Positions 11,516 to 23,624 of a stretch of 64,000 bases of DNA are shown here, piece by piece. The notes below the pieces were generated by a model, which was not told the DNA's origin, searched no databases, and saw nothing but the letters and a program-made list of their open reading frames with translations. The position numbers were made by a program, and so were the translations under genes. The DNA is taken from the NCBI RefSeq assembly GCF_002776525.5, contig NC_045453.1, positions 33,781,117 to 33,845,116 on the forward strand, written 5' to 3'. This stretch comes from Piliocolobus tephrosceles (lineage: Eukaryota > Chordata > Mammalia > Primates > Cercopithecidae). Numbering within the stretch: position 1 is the first letter of the stretch; every line of letters begins with the position of its first letter.

Positions 11516-12126
11516 ACTGCACTTTGTAACTGTCGGCTGGGATGCCTTTTCTAGTCAGGGAGACAACAGTTCTTAGGAGCACCTGGGGAAATATGCACAT
11601 CTGCAGGTGCCCACCTCCTGGATCTGCTGAACCGGAGTCCCCAGGTGGGTCTCCACAGGTGAACACACCTGTGTGACAATGCTTTAGGAGGTGAAGGTGG
11701 GAAGAGGAGCAGTTTGGTGGCTCCCCTGCGTGGGTGGCACTCATGCACCCATGGGTGGGGCTTTGTAGAGAGCACAGAAGTGGGGCCAGCCTAGAGCAAG
11801 GTGAACACCTGAGCACAAGCACAGTGACCCAGACAGGGGCCGGGATCAGGAAGAAGCCTGCTTGGTGGAGGGCTTTCTCTGGATTTAACATCGATGAGAG
11901 ACTCGCCACTCCAGCTACACACACACACAAAAAAAAGTATTTAAGATTCTTCCATGTCACTTCCACCCATGGCAACTTCTGCCATGTTTGACTTTTCTCA
12001 GAAATATTTGCTCAAATCATCCATGTTAAAGGGCCCAGGTTCTAAACCACCACAGTCAACTACTGGCTGCACCAGAGCTTTGCCTTTTCTCCATTTACCA
12101 GCCTGTCCAGCCGGTCTATTATCCTT
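11516..12126. other. No gene or repeat recognised
   Basis: Unique-looking sequence. Only a short ACACACAC-AAAAAAA patch near 11917-11936 stands out. Confidence 0.45.
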
Positions 12127-12199
12127 AATCCTATCATGAAACTAAAGGACCACTAACTAAAACTAAATCCTATCACAAAACTAAAGGACCACTAACTGA
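12127..12199. repeat. 39-bp tandem duplication
   Basis: AATCCTATCA starts at 12127 and 12166. Both copies continue through AAACTAAAGGACCACTAACT with a TG/CA difference inside. The second copy loses similarity at about 12199. Confidence 0.93.
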
Positions 12200-14094
12200 A
12201 GGCAGGTTCTTCAAGATATTCTATACGCATCATGCTTCTCATTTCCTCTGCTCTAGACCAGCATCCCTTCAACTGGCCTCCTCCACTTCTACTTGTGCCC
12301 ATTGGCACTGAACTGGCTCACAGCTGCTGCCAAAGCAAGGAGATATGTGTGCCTCACTGTAGCCACATGCTCTCTTCAGCACCAACTGACCACTCCAATG
12401 CTGCAGGTGCACACCAGGTGAAAGACCGAAGGCACCCTTGTCAAAGCATCTCAAAATCACCCAGTCCTACCTCTGCTTCCTGGACTGGCCTGGGCAAGGG
12501 TGATGTGTGACAACATGGAGCCAAACCTACAGGATGCCCTTAGGTTGAATCAAGGGCCCTAGTTGCCCCAGCTCCCAGGCCAGCAGTAGGATAGGTGACC
12601 GCACATTCATACATTCTGGGCTGGCACTGGGCTGGGAGACCTCCTACAAGATGCTTCAGTCTGCTGCGTCTCAGGCTTCTCATTGTCAAGGGGATGATAC
12701 TCTGCCTTCAACCTGGAGAAACAGCATGAGGATTCAGTGGGATAGTCCAGGAAAGGGGCTAAGAAACCCCAGGAACTCATAGTTGGACCGTGGTTGTCTA
12801 CTCACCCACTGTAGGAGATGGTTGCTCCTCAATAATCCAGCCTCTGTTTCCCTTCAATCTGGTAGCAACACCCCAACTGTTTCAATAATAAACTACTCCT
12901 TATCTACTCTCAGTCCTTGTGGTTAGGACAGGGCTGACTCCAGCCATCCTGTAGCAGGGATGGGACATTGAGCTAGGTCCCAACTAAAAGAGTTTTCCCT
13001 CCCTAGACCTCAGCAAATGGTAAAGAAATGAGCTTGTGATCAAGGCAGGTCTAAGGAGAGGTGGTTCCAAGGCCACTGGTCTGAGAAGCCACCAGCCACC
13101 TCACCTGCAAGGAGGAGAGAGCCTGCCCAAGAACCCAGCCATGCTGGGAGCAGCCCGGACGATGGGCCCAGAGCAGGAGCCTGACTCATGGGGGCAACAT
13201 GGGGTCCCTGCACCCTGCAGCCTGCTGTGCCTGAACCTGGAGTTCCAGTCACGTGAGCAACACTTTCCATCTTTGACACAAGCACTTCTGAGTTAGTTTC
13301 TAATTTCCAATTTAAGAACCCATTTTTGTATCCAAAACTCTTCTAGAAGCCCCCTGGGTAGATCTATAGTTTTCAGCAACCTTAAGGGGAGAAAGGAATC
13401 ACTGCCACCTAAATTTAGTAGCTTTGCAGCGTAATTAGAAACCAAAATCCCAGCCTGGGTCAGTAATTCTGCATTTCCTATTTGGTGGTGGTGGAAACCA
13501 TGTTTTAGAAAGTATAAGTGGTGGACTTTACAAGTTGCTTTTATTTTCTAAGATAGAAATATACCCAGGAGTAGTGACTCACCTCCCTCTAGCCTGGCTA
13601 TAATTTTCCACATCTAATTCAAATATTGTCTTTAATTTTTAATTTGGATCTGACTGATGCAAACTAAGTGCATCGTCTCTGCCACCAGCCGAGCAAGCAT
13701 CCTGTCCCCTGCAGAAGGTACCACAGGAAAAGCCTCAAAGATGGACGTAGGGAACAGTGAGGGCAGGTGTTGTATCTGTTTTTACTCACTCTCTGACCAT
13801 CTGACAAATGAGTATTAAATAGAGGAATAAATGGCACTACTGATGCATCCTCTTTTATTTATGGGGAGTTTTCTCAACTTGGCATCCTGCTCACCAGCCT
13901 TGCAGCCCCTCATAGGCCCTGGATCTGAGAGTCTGTCTGGGAGATGGAGGTTTGCTTGACAAAGTCCTGCTCGAGGGGGCTGGGGGCTACATGTTGCCTG
14001 TGGCCACACTTCTCCCTAGAACCTGGAGAACAGAGATCCACAGAGACCCTAGAATCTGCCTCCCTGGCATTCTCACTCACTCTGTGATGACTAA
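12200..14094. other. 1.9 kb with no recognised gene
   Basis: Mostly unique. A possible, very weak antisense MIR lies around 12655-12760 (CAGGCTTCTCATTGTCAAGGGGATGA). No coding segment recognised. Confidence 0.4.
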
Positions 14095-14215
14095 AAGGCA
14101 TGTTAGAATCTACTCCAGGAGGGCAGGAACATGTCTGCATCTCCAGCCCTGGAACCGTGGCTGCCACGAAGTACATCCCCAGGACACAGCTGGTGAACAA
14201 ATGAATAAAGGAATA
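14095..14215 (+). mobile_element. L2 3' end
   Basis: AGGAGGGCAGGAACATGTCTGCATCTCCAGCCCTGG and the final TGGTGAACAAATGAATAAAGG follow the L2 end pattern (gagggcagggac..., ...tgaataaatgaatg). Confidence 0.7.
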
Positions 14216-14334
14216 GACATGTCTCAGAATGTCATGAACTATGGATTTTTCATTCAAAGTTGAATGAAAATTCATTTGAACTAAAACCAGAAAGAGGTTT
14301 CTGTCTTTCCGATTGTCCATGTTAACACATGACT

Positions 14335-14545
14335 TACCTCATAGTCTAAGATGGCTGTGGGAGCACCAGCCATCATACCCCATTTTCAGGCTGCAAGAAA
14401 GAGGAAAGGAAGAAGGATGGCATCCTAGAAATCCTAGAAGCTGCCTTCCTGGCTGTCGTGCACATTTCACTAGGCAGAACTCAGTCTCTTGGCACATTCC
14501 ACTTCATGGGAGTTTGAGGACGGTAGTCTTTTATGACAGGGGACA
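14335..14545 (+). mobile_element. Possible unnamed old interspersed repeat
   Basis: AAGATGGCTGTGGGAGCACCAGCCATC, then GCAAGAAAGAGGAAAGGAAGAAGG, and a late GGTAGTCTTTTAT resemble a common mammalian repeat whose name I cannot assign. Could be coincidence. Confidence 0.3.
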
Positions 14546-14578
14546 ATTTGTTACATCACAGAAAGAACAGAATTTTTT

Positions 14579-14883
14579 GGCTGGGTAAGGTGGCTCATGC
14601 CTGTAATCCCAGCACATTGGGAGGCTGCAGCCTGTGGATTACATGAGGTCAGGAGTTCGAGACCAGCCCGGCCCACATTGTAAATCCCCATCTCTACTAA
14701 AATTACAACAACAACAAAAAAAAATTCAGCCAGGTGTAGTGGCCCATGTCTGTAGTCCCAGCTACTCAGGAGGCTGAGGCAGGAGAATTGCTTGAACCGG
14801 GGAGGTGGAGGCTGCAGTGAGGCAAGATCATACCACTGCACTCCAGTCTGGGCAACAGAGCAGAACTCCATCTCAAGAAAAAA
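14579..14883 (+). mobile_element. AluS-type, sense
   Basis: Full dimer: GGCTGGGTAAGGTGGCTCATG start, linker with an ACAACAACA patch near 14705, right monomer and a short A tail ending at 14883. Moderately diverged, with several non-CpG changes. Confidence 0.93.
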
Positions 14884-17148
14884 TCAGAACTTTAATGTTA
14901 AAGAGGAAGGGAGCATGGACTTTGGGCTGAGCACTGGTAAATTCAGCTTTCCTTCATGATTCTACGATCAATCACCTTCTTACTGGGAGGACTGCCATCT
15001 CTGTGAATAGTGAGTCCCAGCTTCCAGCATCGTGCTTGTCCCGGGGCAGAGGGAACTCGGTAAATACATCCCTCATGCAGAGCCCTGTATTTCACCATGG
15101 GTTTGTGGACATGCCTAGGACGGCTTTGCTGGCGAGGCAGGGAGCACAGGCAGTGCCGCTGTACAGAAGATGAGTTGGTCTTTACCTTGTGGGGGCATCA
15201 GGAGGCCTGTGGAGCACTGAAGTTGCAACTGTCTGGGATATTCTCCAAGAAATTGCAATTTGGCAGGTGGAGGTGGGACTCGGTGCCTGCATTCACCTTG
15301 ATACCCCCCGCATGACAACAGCTGCAATCAGTGAAGTCTCAGCTGGAAAAATGAAGCTGCTCGAGGGGACTGGGGGTCTACATGTTGCCCGAAGGGTTCC
15401 CCCAGCCCTGTGCTGCTCTCCTCCACCTGTCTGGGTGGACACTGATGGAATGATCATCAAAGCTGTGGATGATGCAAGTGTGAGAGGGACAGCAACCCAG
15501 CAACTGCAGCAGCAAGGAGAGGCTTCATCCAGCAGGCTGACATTGAACAGAAATAGACGTGAGGTTCTGAGTTGAAGCCTGAAAAGCGCAGCCAATACGT
15601 GTATAAAAGAAAAGTGTAGGAGCAGGTATTTGAGTAGCATCTTCAGGGCTTCATTCAAGTCACCCTCATAATGTAGCTGTCAGGAAAGTATTTAATGGGT
15701 ACTGGGATGCATTAACAGGGGCATAAGCTTAGGAAAGCTGGAGGTGATGGGTCCATTGGAGGTGGTCCTTGCAGCTGCCCCTTGGAACACTCTGCAGATG
15801 TCTATGCAAAGCAATCTCCTGTGATGGGACTAGCCAGCCAGTGTCCTGAGGGCCATGGCCAGGGTGGTGATGAGATGCGCTCATGTAATAGGAGGGAGCG
15901 TAGAAGGAGCAGGATATGTTCACTCAAATAGGGAAGTCTCTGCAAATGACGGTTCTTCACTGGCCCAGGAGGCAGAAGGAGGCTGGCTACAAGATGCTTC
16001 AGGCAAACATCTGATGTTGATGTATGGATCACAGAGCTTCAGAAGATATCAGGCCCCACGCGGTACAGGCAAATAGTGTGTTCCCTGCCACTGGAATTGC
16101 TTACCCAAAGCTGGGGGTCACCAGGCGGGAATGCCCCAGAGAAACATCTACCCTCACACAGTCCTCCACAGACGCCAGTTACAGAAGGCGTTTCCAGACA
16201 AGTGTGAGAAAAGCGTGAATGACATCTGTTAGGAAACACCTCCTCTGTCCTCCTTGGAAGATTGAGGTTGAACTTAGGGGCTTGAAAAAGGCCCTGAAAA
16301 GCCCTCCAGTAAACACACTTGGCCACCTTGGTGACCGTCCCAAATATATTGGACCCATGAACTTTTTAAGATAGAAGTTCTCTCCGTGTCTCACAGCACT
16401 GGTGATTGGTGTATTTTGGGGACTCTGAATGTATGGGGACTTAAGGACAGCACTGGGGCTAGGAGATGGGGACTTAGGGCGCCCTTCTCAACATAGAAAG
16501 GCATAGATTCAGGGGCCAGCCACCCTTCCAGTCAATTAAGCCCACCTACGGCAAAGCCTCTATCGGATCTTCTCAGAAAGATCTGTGTCTCTCTCCTGCC
16601 CCACCGAGCTCCATGAGGTTAGTGAACACAGTTAAATCTCCAGCTCCAAGCAGAAGGTGGGTCATAGTTGATTTTTTTTTTCAGTACTTGTTTGAGAAAG
16701 AACGGGGAGTGTCATTGTGCTGCACCAGGTCTCCATCGACTGCAGTATCACTAGTTCCAGCGATACCTATTATGAGCAAGATCAGTGGGAATTGCATCCA
16801 GAAGATTCCCAAGGCCTCTTTTCCATGCAGGAGAATATCCTAGAAGAGACTCCCTCAGGGGACGGGGCTGGCTATATGTGAATGTTTTTCAACAAAGCTC
16901 TGGCATGTGGCTTTCTGTCCCAGGAGAGCCTTGGCAATTGAAAGAGGCAATTGCTTCTTGGGCTCACCCTGCAAAAATGGAACTAATAGAGCCACAGACT
17001 CCATCACAGGAGCTCTGGGGAACTGGATACAACCCAAGAAAGACTGATTCTAGACAACATCAATATTTGCCCCATTAAAAAGTGCAGTATAAAAATCAGT
17101 TACATTGTTGGCAACGCTGCTCGGGTCCTCATGGGCTAATCCCTCCTT
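14884..17148. other. 2.3 kb with no recognised gene
   Basis: Unique-looking sequence. A 34-bp stretch near 15357 resembles one at 13967 (see findings). Nothing else nameable. Confidence 0.4.
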
Positions 17149-17265
17149 ATGAAACCTGATCATTCTCACTCCGGCATGCTGAGCTACAAAGAGTTTTGCA
17201 AAGAGGCCGGCGCAGCTGGCCCCATCACCCGCCGGAGCTCCTTAGGTGACGATATCTCTGGCTGA
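17149..17265 (+). other. 38-codon CpG-rich open frame, weak exon candidate
   Basis: An ATG at 17149, with an in-frame stop upstream at 17137, opens 38 codons ending in TGA at 17263. The middle (17176-17260) is CpG-dense and reads SYKEFCKEAGA...GPITRRSS. An AG|GTGA donor-like site lies near 17241, but I see no strong acceptor. I do not recognise the peptide. It may be only a conserved non-coding patch or chance. Confidence 0.15.
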
Positions 17266-19094
17266 CCCCATTTCGTCGGTTCTTTCCTTCCCATATAGCT
17301 AAGTCTTCCGGCACAGTCGCCAATGCAAATCACCCACTTATGTTCTCACACAAAATTCAATTGCCAATTTGTCTTTTTATTTCTTACACTTAAAGTGATT
17401 TGCCTTCAAATAATCTACGATGAATTGTTCATTTTACTACCGCAGGAAGCAATTGGTTCATCCAGGGAGCCACTAAGTTTACAATCATTGTCGGGGAACC
17501 TGTACTTCTCCAGCTTCCCCGTGCAGCAGCTGGGAGAATCCTCAGGGGGGCTGCTGAACGGGGGATACAGTGCTTTCCCCCAATTCCTGTGTCTCCCTCT
17601 CACCCACAGAGTCAAGGACCAGCCGCTTCTTCCCCTGCCTTTGGGTGGGGCTGGGAGACAGGAGTCTGTGCTGGTTTGGATGGTGCCCTGGGATGCAGGT
17701 TCCTCTCTGGGGAGTCGTTAATTAGATCGATTCACCTCACTGGCACTTGCGTTTGGCCATAATGGAGATGGATTTGATGGTATAATCCCTCGTGGTAAAT
17801 GTGAATGAGTTCCAGAGGAAGGGGGATTGGCCCGGGAAAGCAGGCAGCCTGCCCTGGCTTAGCACTCCTCCTCGCCCACACTCACGCCATGCCATTGCCC
17901 CAGCCAGGGCCTGGCCCCCACCATCTGGGAAGGGACACACCCTTTCTTCTTGTTTGCAGGTATGAAGGTGGGTGGGCCAGCTCTGAGACCACCGTCCCAG
18001 GCCTCACAAGCCTCTGTTTCTCCCTTCACAACAGACTCAGACGTTGGTTTGCCAGGCCTGGGCCATCTGAGAAACCTAAAGCCTTGGAAACAGTAGGAAC
18101 CTGGCCCCATCTGCTCCTGGGCCGGGCCAGCTTAGACGGGAGGGCAGCCCTCCGCCCAGGGCACAGACACCTGCCTGGGAAGGAAAGCGAACGTGAGGCC
18201 CACACTGTTCCCATCTTTCCACTCATCCTTTATCTTTTCAGCAAACCTGTGCGACATAGTACTTGCTCTCCCAGCACCTGTGGCTTCTGCTTTGTAGAGA
18301 GATGTCAGGAAGGAGGAAGGAAGGAATTTCAATGTAGAAATAGTGTGAGGCGTTCCGGTCAAGGCATGGGCTCCTTATCCACCTGCTGACAGAGATCCTC
18401 AAGCCAAGAGAAGGTGTAATATCAAAAGCACACTGTGGAATTTAATTGGCAATTAGAGATGGTGGCTTCCAGCTGGCCATCTAATGTCCTCTTTCAGAAA
18501 GAGAAAGTGGACTGTAGCTCTGGAAATATGTGACCCGGGGGAATGGGACGTGCCAGGAACTGGAGGCCGAGAGCCAACGCAGATCTCACATGGACACAGG
18601 AATGCTCCGGAAAGCACAATGCAATATTGATTGTCATGAAAGGAGAGACTGAAGTTTTATCATAAACGTATGTCTGCATCAAAGAACCTGACAGGGCAAA
18701 TCAATAAACAAGAGGATTGCTTGTCGGGAATGGCCTTTTTTATTGTTTTTGTTTTTTTAATCCAAAAAACTCTCAAAGAAAGAAGGATGACCTCCCAGTC
18801 AGGTAGGTCAGAGAAGGTGGCGGAAAGTGAGGAGCGAGACCTGGGAAGCAGGGCTGGCTAAGCTGAGTTACAAAACACAAAAGCGCTGTCCCCCTCCCTC
18901 TACCCGCAAGGAGGAAGCAGACACGGGGCCTTCCTGTGTGACCGTGGCAGACGCTGCCCTGCTGTCTGGGAGGTTTTCATGGGCCTGTGGACGTGCCGCC
19001 CAGCAGGGACTTCCACCCCCAGAGGTGTGCAGACGCACAGACAGAAAATGCACACGCACTCTGGTAAGCAACTACCTTGGACGCTGTCCTTGGC
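17266..19094. other. 1.8 kb with no recognised gene
   Basis: Includes low-GC sequence at 17310-17450 and GC-rich sequence at 17500-18400. A 194-codon frame at 17805-18389 has no recognisable domain and low-complexity composition, so it is not called. Confidence 0.4.
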
Positions 19095-19205
19095 TGGACT
19101 CCCAGAATTTTCACATCATCATGATTTCATTGAACCTTCATAGAAATTCTGTGAGATGAGCGTATGCCCCCCATTTGCCAAATAGGACATCTGAGACCAC
19201 CTGTT
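19095..19205 (+). mobile_element. MIR fragment
   Basis: CATCATGATTTCATTGAACCTTCATAGAAATTCTGTGAGATGAG, then CCCCCATTTGCCAAATAGGACATCTGAGACC, follows the MIR right half. Confidence 0.65.
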
Positions 19206-19794
19206 CAACAAAGAAAGGCCTCTCTACCCGCCTTATGGACACCAGAGGGAGACACTGTCGGAGGGAGTCCTTCTTCATCCCGGGACGTCACGGGACATGG
19301 CACTTGATGAAGAAAGCTGCAAGCACAGCCTCAGAGTCAGGCAGCCCTGCTGGGGACCTTGCTTCCCCCAGTGACTGGCAGGGTCCTATGGCCTCCTCAG
19401 CCTCAGAGGCCCACTGTGGAGAGCGGAGACAGCCACAGGTCAGCAGAGTGTGACGTGAGATGAGGGATGCAGACTCAAAACCCCTAGGTGGTGCCAGGCC
19501 CCCACTCACTGCCAAATCAATCACAGCTGCTGCCATTGGTCTCACTGGCTCCTCAGGTGTTCTCCAGATTCCTCTCCTTCAGCCTGGTCTGAAGTCCACC
19601 TTGCACAGAGATGTCTGCTGACCACCCAAGTGGACTGTCCAGACCCCAGGTGTAACCCAGCTCCACTGCTCCATCTTCAGTCACAAATGTGCTTATTTTC
19701 CGCTTGCTCATTTTCTGTCACCCCCACTCTATTGCAACTTTTATAATGAAGGAAGCTGGCAGATGAATAGCAGTTGTGTTCCGTTTCATTTGTC

Positions 19795-19838
19795 GGATGG
19801 ATGGATGGATGGATGGATGGATGGATGGATGGATGGAT
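19795..19838. repeat. (GGAT)n microsatellite, about 11 units
   Basis: A near-perfect GGAT run of 44 bp. The motif is the reverse complement of the CCAT-type array at 10.5 kb, and as there it abuts an L2-like segment on its right. Confidence 0.97.
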
Positions 19839-19915
19839 ACCTGCTTTGTGTTGGATCTCAGGCTGGGATTACAGCTAGAAGGAAAATTCAAACTATAAAT
19901 GACAAAAGCAAATTT
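19839..19915 (+). mobile_element. L2-like relic right of the GGAT run
   Basis: TACCTGCTTTGTGTTGGATCTCAGGCTGGGATTACAGCTAGAAGG tracks the ancient 'cacctactatgtgccaggcactg..tggggatacag' pattern. Confidence 0.5.
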
Positions 19916-21039
19916 CAAGGTATGGTCAGAGTACAGGGATTGGAGGGGGCAGGAATACCACAATCTGAGGGGCTCAGAATGTGGGACAGATGTTTAGGGA
20001 TACAGAAGGAAAGGGTGGGGAGGATGGCCTCACACTGCACTAGGCCCACAGGTCCTCTGCCTGTGCGCTGTCAACTCTCTGCTCTGTAGAGAGTCCCATT
20101 AACATATTCAACCAAGTAGACTTGATTTCAGACTACGCAGATCACCTCTCCCACTGTGTCACTCCAGCTAATGGCCACCGAGGACTGGAGCGCAGCCAGG
20201 CTCATCCAGAACCCACAGGCATATTGACTGTTTAGCAACATCTTCAGCCTGAAGAGGCACCAGCCCGAAAGCCTCAGTGGCCTGTCACTAATGATCATTT
20301 AATACTGTTTGGTATCAGTTTTGTGTATACACTTCCAAACAGAGTAATTTGCATGTGGGTGTTTACATTTAAGGAGAGCTTCTATGTTAGAATTGATGGA
20401 ACTTTAATTTCCATGTGGCTTCCACAGTAAACATGCAAATGGCTCTTTTCAGTATTACCAAGCCTTAGTTATTTTTAGGGAAGCAAAATGTTTTACTTTA
20501 GCCCCCAGACTGAATGGAATTAAAAGCAAATCCAGATGGGACCAGGATCGGAGAAACAGTGACGTGGACAGAGCCAGCTTGCATCTCCCGCCTCCTTCCT
20601 CTGCTTCCCTGGGTCCCAGGGGCCCTGACCCATGGTCAGAGCCAGATGGGGGAGCCTCTGCTGTGGATGTTTTGCAACCTGGCAGGAGGGAAGCAGCCCG
20701 TGCGGGGTGACAGTGAGCACGGACCACTGCTGCATGAGACGAGATCTATCTCCCGCAATAGGGAATCAAGGCATCTATCCCCGGGGAGAAGAAATGGGAC
20801 AGAAGAGGAAGCAGAAGTGTTTCCCAGCTCTTCCAGATCTGCCCTGAGGAGAGGCACACGGTGGAGAAACAGCCACTTCTGCACTTCAGCACGTGCTGCT
20901 GGGACTCAGGGACCCTGAGCTCTTTGCGATTTAGTCACCCGTGCTCCAATCCAAGTCTATAAATCGGAGGCAGAGGTGGAAGCTCCAAGCACAAATGTGG
21001 GTGGTCGCAGGAGTGAAAGGAGATGACGGCTGGGACTGT
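19916..21039. other. 1.1 kb with no recognised gene or named repeat
   Basis: Unique-looking. It contains the low-GC patch 20280-20480 with the motif dyad listed separately. Confidence 0.4.
20347..20440. promoter_or_regulatory. Mirror-image octamer/forkhead motif cluster
   Basis: ATTTGCAT at 20347-20354 and TGTTTAC at 20360-20366 are mirrored by GTAAACA at 20427-20433 and ATGCAAAT at 20433-20440. These match POU-octamer and forkhead consensus words in opposite orientations. The surrounding 200 bp is low-GC, unique sequence in a higher-GC area. Function is unproven. Confidence 0.25.
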
Positions 21040-21275
21040 CCACACTAGGACTTCTCCTCCAGGGGCAGTTCTACCTCCCAGCGGACAAGGAACAACACCT
21101 GGAGACGTTTGGGTTGTCACAGCTGGGTAGGCACTACCAGCATCTACAGAGGCATCCCCAGCTTCGGAGGAGGCCGGGGCTGCCGTGAGCACCCTGCAAT
21201 ACCCAGGCGGGACAGCCCTGATGACAAATAACTCTCCGCTCCCAAATGTCTGTACTGTGGAGTGGGGAAACCCCG
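21040..21275 (+). mobile_element. MER5A (hAT-Charlie MITE), sense
   Basis: CCTGGAGACGTTTGGGTTGTCACAGCTGGG, CACTACCAGCATCTACAGAGG, GCACCCTGCAATACCCAGGCGGGACAGCCC and CTCCCAAATGTCTGTACTG follow MER5A in order. About 25 extra bases near 21145-21175 interrupt the match. Confidence 0.75.
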
Positions 21276-23214
21276 TCCTCGAGAGCACCACGCCACGCCC
21301 TGCGGAGCCTGGAAATGGGCCACAAGTGGGCCAACACCCACACTTGCCTGTGCCCCTGCTGGGTGCTCAAGGTGGTCTGGTGGGTGTGGCCAGAGCCCCC
21401 AGGCTGTCTCAGCAGCTTCCAGCAGCCTCATCCTCCCAACTCCATGAGCCAGACAAAGCTCATCATGGTCTATGTCCTTGGAGGTGGAGAAGTTTGGGGG
21501 GCCTGGCTCTAAAACACGGGAAGCAGCTGGCTGTTCTCAGGCATCACATGAATGCGATGATTAGGGCGGCAATGGCTGCCCTTGCTGTGTGCGGCCTGAG
21601 GTCTCTGCACTGCACCCTGGGCATGCGTGACCCTATATGAGACTCTCTGCAGCCCTTCAAGGTGAGGACAGCAACCATTCCCATCCATGGGGCAGGAATC
21701 TGACGCCAAGAAGGCCCCTTTGTCCAGGATAACACAGGTACACAGGGCCCAGTGATCAGGATTTGAAGTTTTACGCCCAGCCACAGCCCAGGCCTCTCAG
21801 CTACACTGCAGAGCTGCCTTTAACCAACAGCCATCCGTGATCCACCACAAAGTGCAAGAAAACAGCTTCTCCTGAATCTTTCAGATGAAGAAACAAGTGC
21901 CCCAGAGCCTCCTCCCCGCCTGTGTTTTACACTCGCAGAAGCCAGGGGAAGAGATGGCTAAACCCCCCACTGAGTGGCTGGAGTCTTGTGGGCTCAGCCA
22001 TGCTTTTCGCTTTGGCAGTTGTGCACAGTTGAGCGTTTTCAGAGCTGGGGAAGGCAAGAGGGGCTGCCTTCTCTCAGGGCTCCTTTCCTGCCAGCTCACC
22101 TCTGGGCCGAAGCCCATCTGCAGGAACAGACCCTGGCCCCACAGGAAGAAAGAAAGATGCTGCGCTCCTCAGGGCACTCGGTGGACCTGCCTAACAGCCA
22201 CCCTGCCAGAGTAACAGGGGTTCCTAGAGGGACAAGCAGCTTCACGGCTCAGCACACGGATTACTCCTCAGGGGCCCACACCAAGCCGCTTCTCCAGGGA
22301 GAGAGGGCTCACAGTAGAACCACCAGCTTCCACTGCAGGGGAGCTTGGAGATGACAGGTCCAGGCTTTCACTCTGCAGGGAAGGACAGCAAGCCCTGAGT
22401 GACCATGCTGGACACAAAGACCCCAGTGGCAGCAAGCTGATGCCCTATCGATGGGGGGCCAAACATGACCTGGAGTTGAACGACACTCCAGGAAGCTCAG
22501 CAGGCCGGCAGCCAGGACCTCACACACTGGAGGAGGGTTTCCCAGTGCCCAGAGCTGTCTGCCCCCACATCAGCCCCTGAGCCGACTGTCTTCGCTTTCC
22601 TGGGGAGCTGATCTTATTCTCCACCTGCCAGGAGGACAGCCCTCTACAGCCCAGGTCTGCATTCTTTTCTAACCACGAGAGGTGGTGTGTGGCCACCTTT
22701 ACACCTCTGATTCAAAAACCCGGCAGGCGCCTCTCAAAGATGCCACTTGCAGCCAGCGGCAGCACAAGGGCTGAGTGTCCTGGGAGGGCCTCAGGCAGTG
22801 GCCCAGTGTTTCTCATAGGCTAAAATGTGCTGGCCGCAGAGAGAGAATGACAGGAATGTAGTGGCCAGCCCTGAAGGCTGGCTTCCCCAGGTCCACTGTG
22901 GGAAGCACGGAGGTGACTAAAGAGAGCTGGGAAAAGATCTGGGTTGCAGAAACCCCTGAATAGTTCATGAGGAACTGAGGAGCCTGCCCTCTCTTCCCAT
23001 GAAAAAGAAAGAAAATGAAGAAAGGATGAAGACAAGTTCGGGAGACGCACAGACAGCTCCTGTCATTTACCCACGGGCGCTCTGGAAGGAGGGGTGATGA
23101 GGCATGGCTCCTACCCCAGGGTACTTAGCATTAGTTGAGAACACAAAAAATAATAATAATAAGATAAACTGGGTTCATCAATGAGGCTGTCTTAAATATC
23201 ACATTTTTTAAATT
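21276..23214. other. 1.9 kb with no recognised gene
   Basis: GC-moderate unique-looking sequence with overlapping short frames on both strands. A small AATAATAAT run lies near 23147-23161. Confidence 0.4.
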
Positions 23215-23370
23215 CAGAAGAGATTAGTCTTGGGGTCAGAAAGACCAAAATTTGGCCTCCTACGGACTATGGGAGCTTCAAATGAAAGTTTTGTGTCATA
23301 AGCCTTCATGTTCTTATCTGTACAATGGGATTAATGACACTAATAGAATTGTCTGGTGAGACACAAGCCC
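23215..23370 (-). mobile_element. MIR fragment, antisense
   Basis: GGGGTCAGAAAGACCAAAATTTGG, then ATAAGCCTTCATGTTCTTATCTGTACAATGGGATTAATGAC, follows antisense MIR (cagacctgggttc..., cctcagtttcctcatctgtaaaatgggg). Confidence 0.75.
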
Positions 23371-23624
23371 ATCTTTCCCACCAGAGAGAAAGTTTAAGAA
23401 GTTAAGGGGGTTATTGATCATGGGATAAGGGGACACATAGGCAGATGGGGTTGGGTGTCTTCTGTTTTTTCCCCCAAAGTCCCTGCCTTGGAGGGCAGAG
23501 TACTCGAGGACACATGTCCTAAGAAAGAACTGAATTCCCACCCCATTCCTATCAGGAAAGGCTTCCCAGGGTTGCAGGAAGGAGGAGAGGCAGAGGGAGG
23601 TGATGCATGCAAGCACCAGCATGA

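Noticed and set aside
11514..11975. 153-codon minus-strand frame with Val/Cys-rich start
   Set aside because: The hydrophobic Cys/Val stretch is the translation of an ACACAC run; no signal peptide or domain is credible.
17805..18389. 194-codon frame on the + strand
   Set aside because: No recognisable domain, compositionally ordinary for GC-rich non-coding DNA, with overlapping frames of similar quality on the minus strand.
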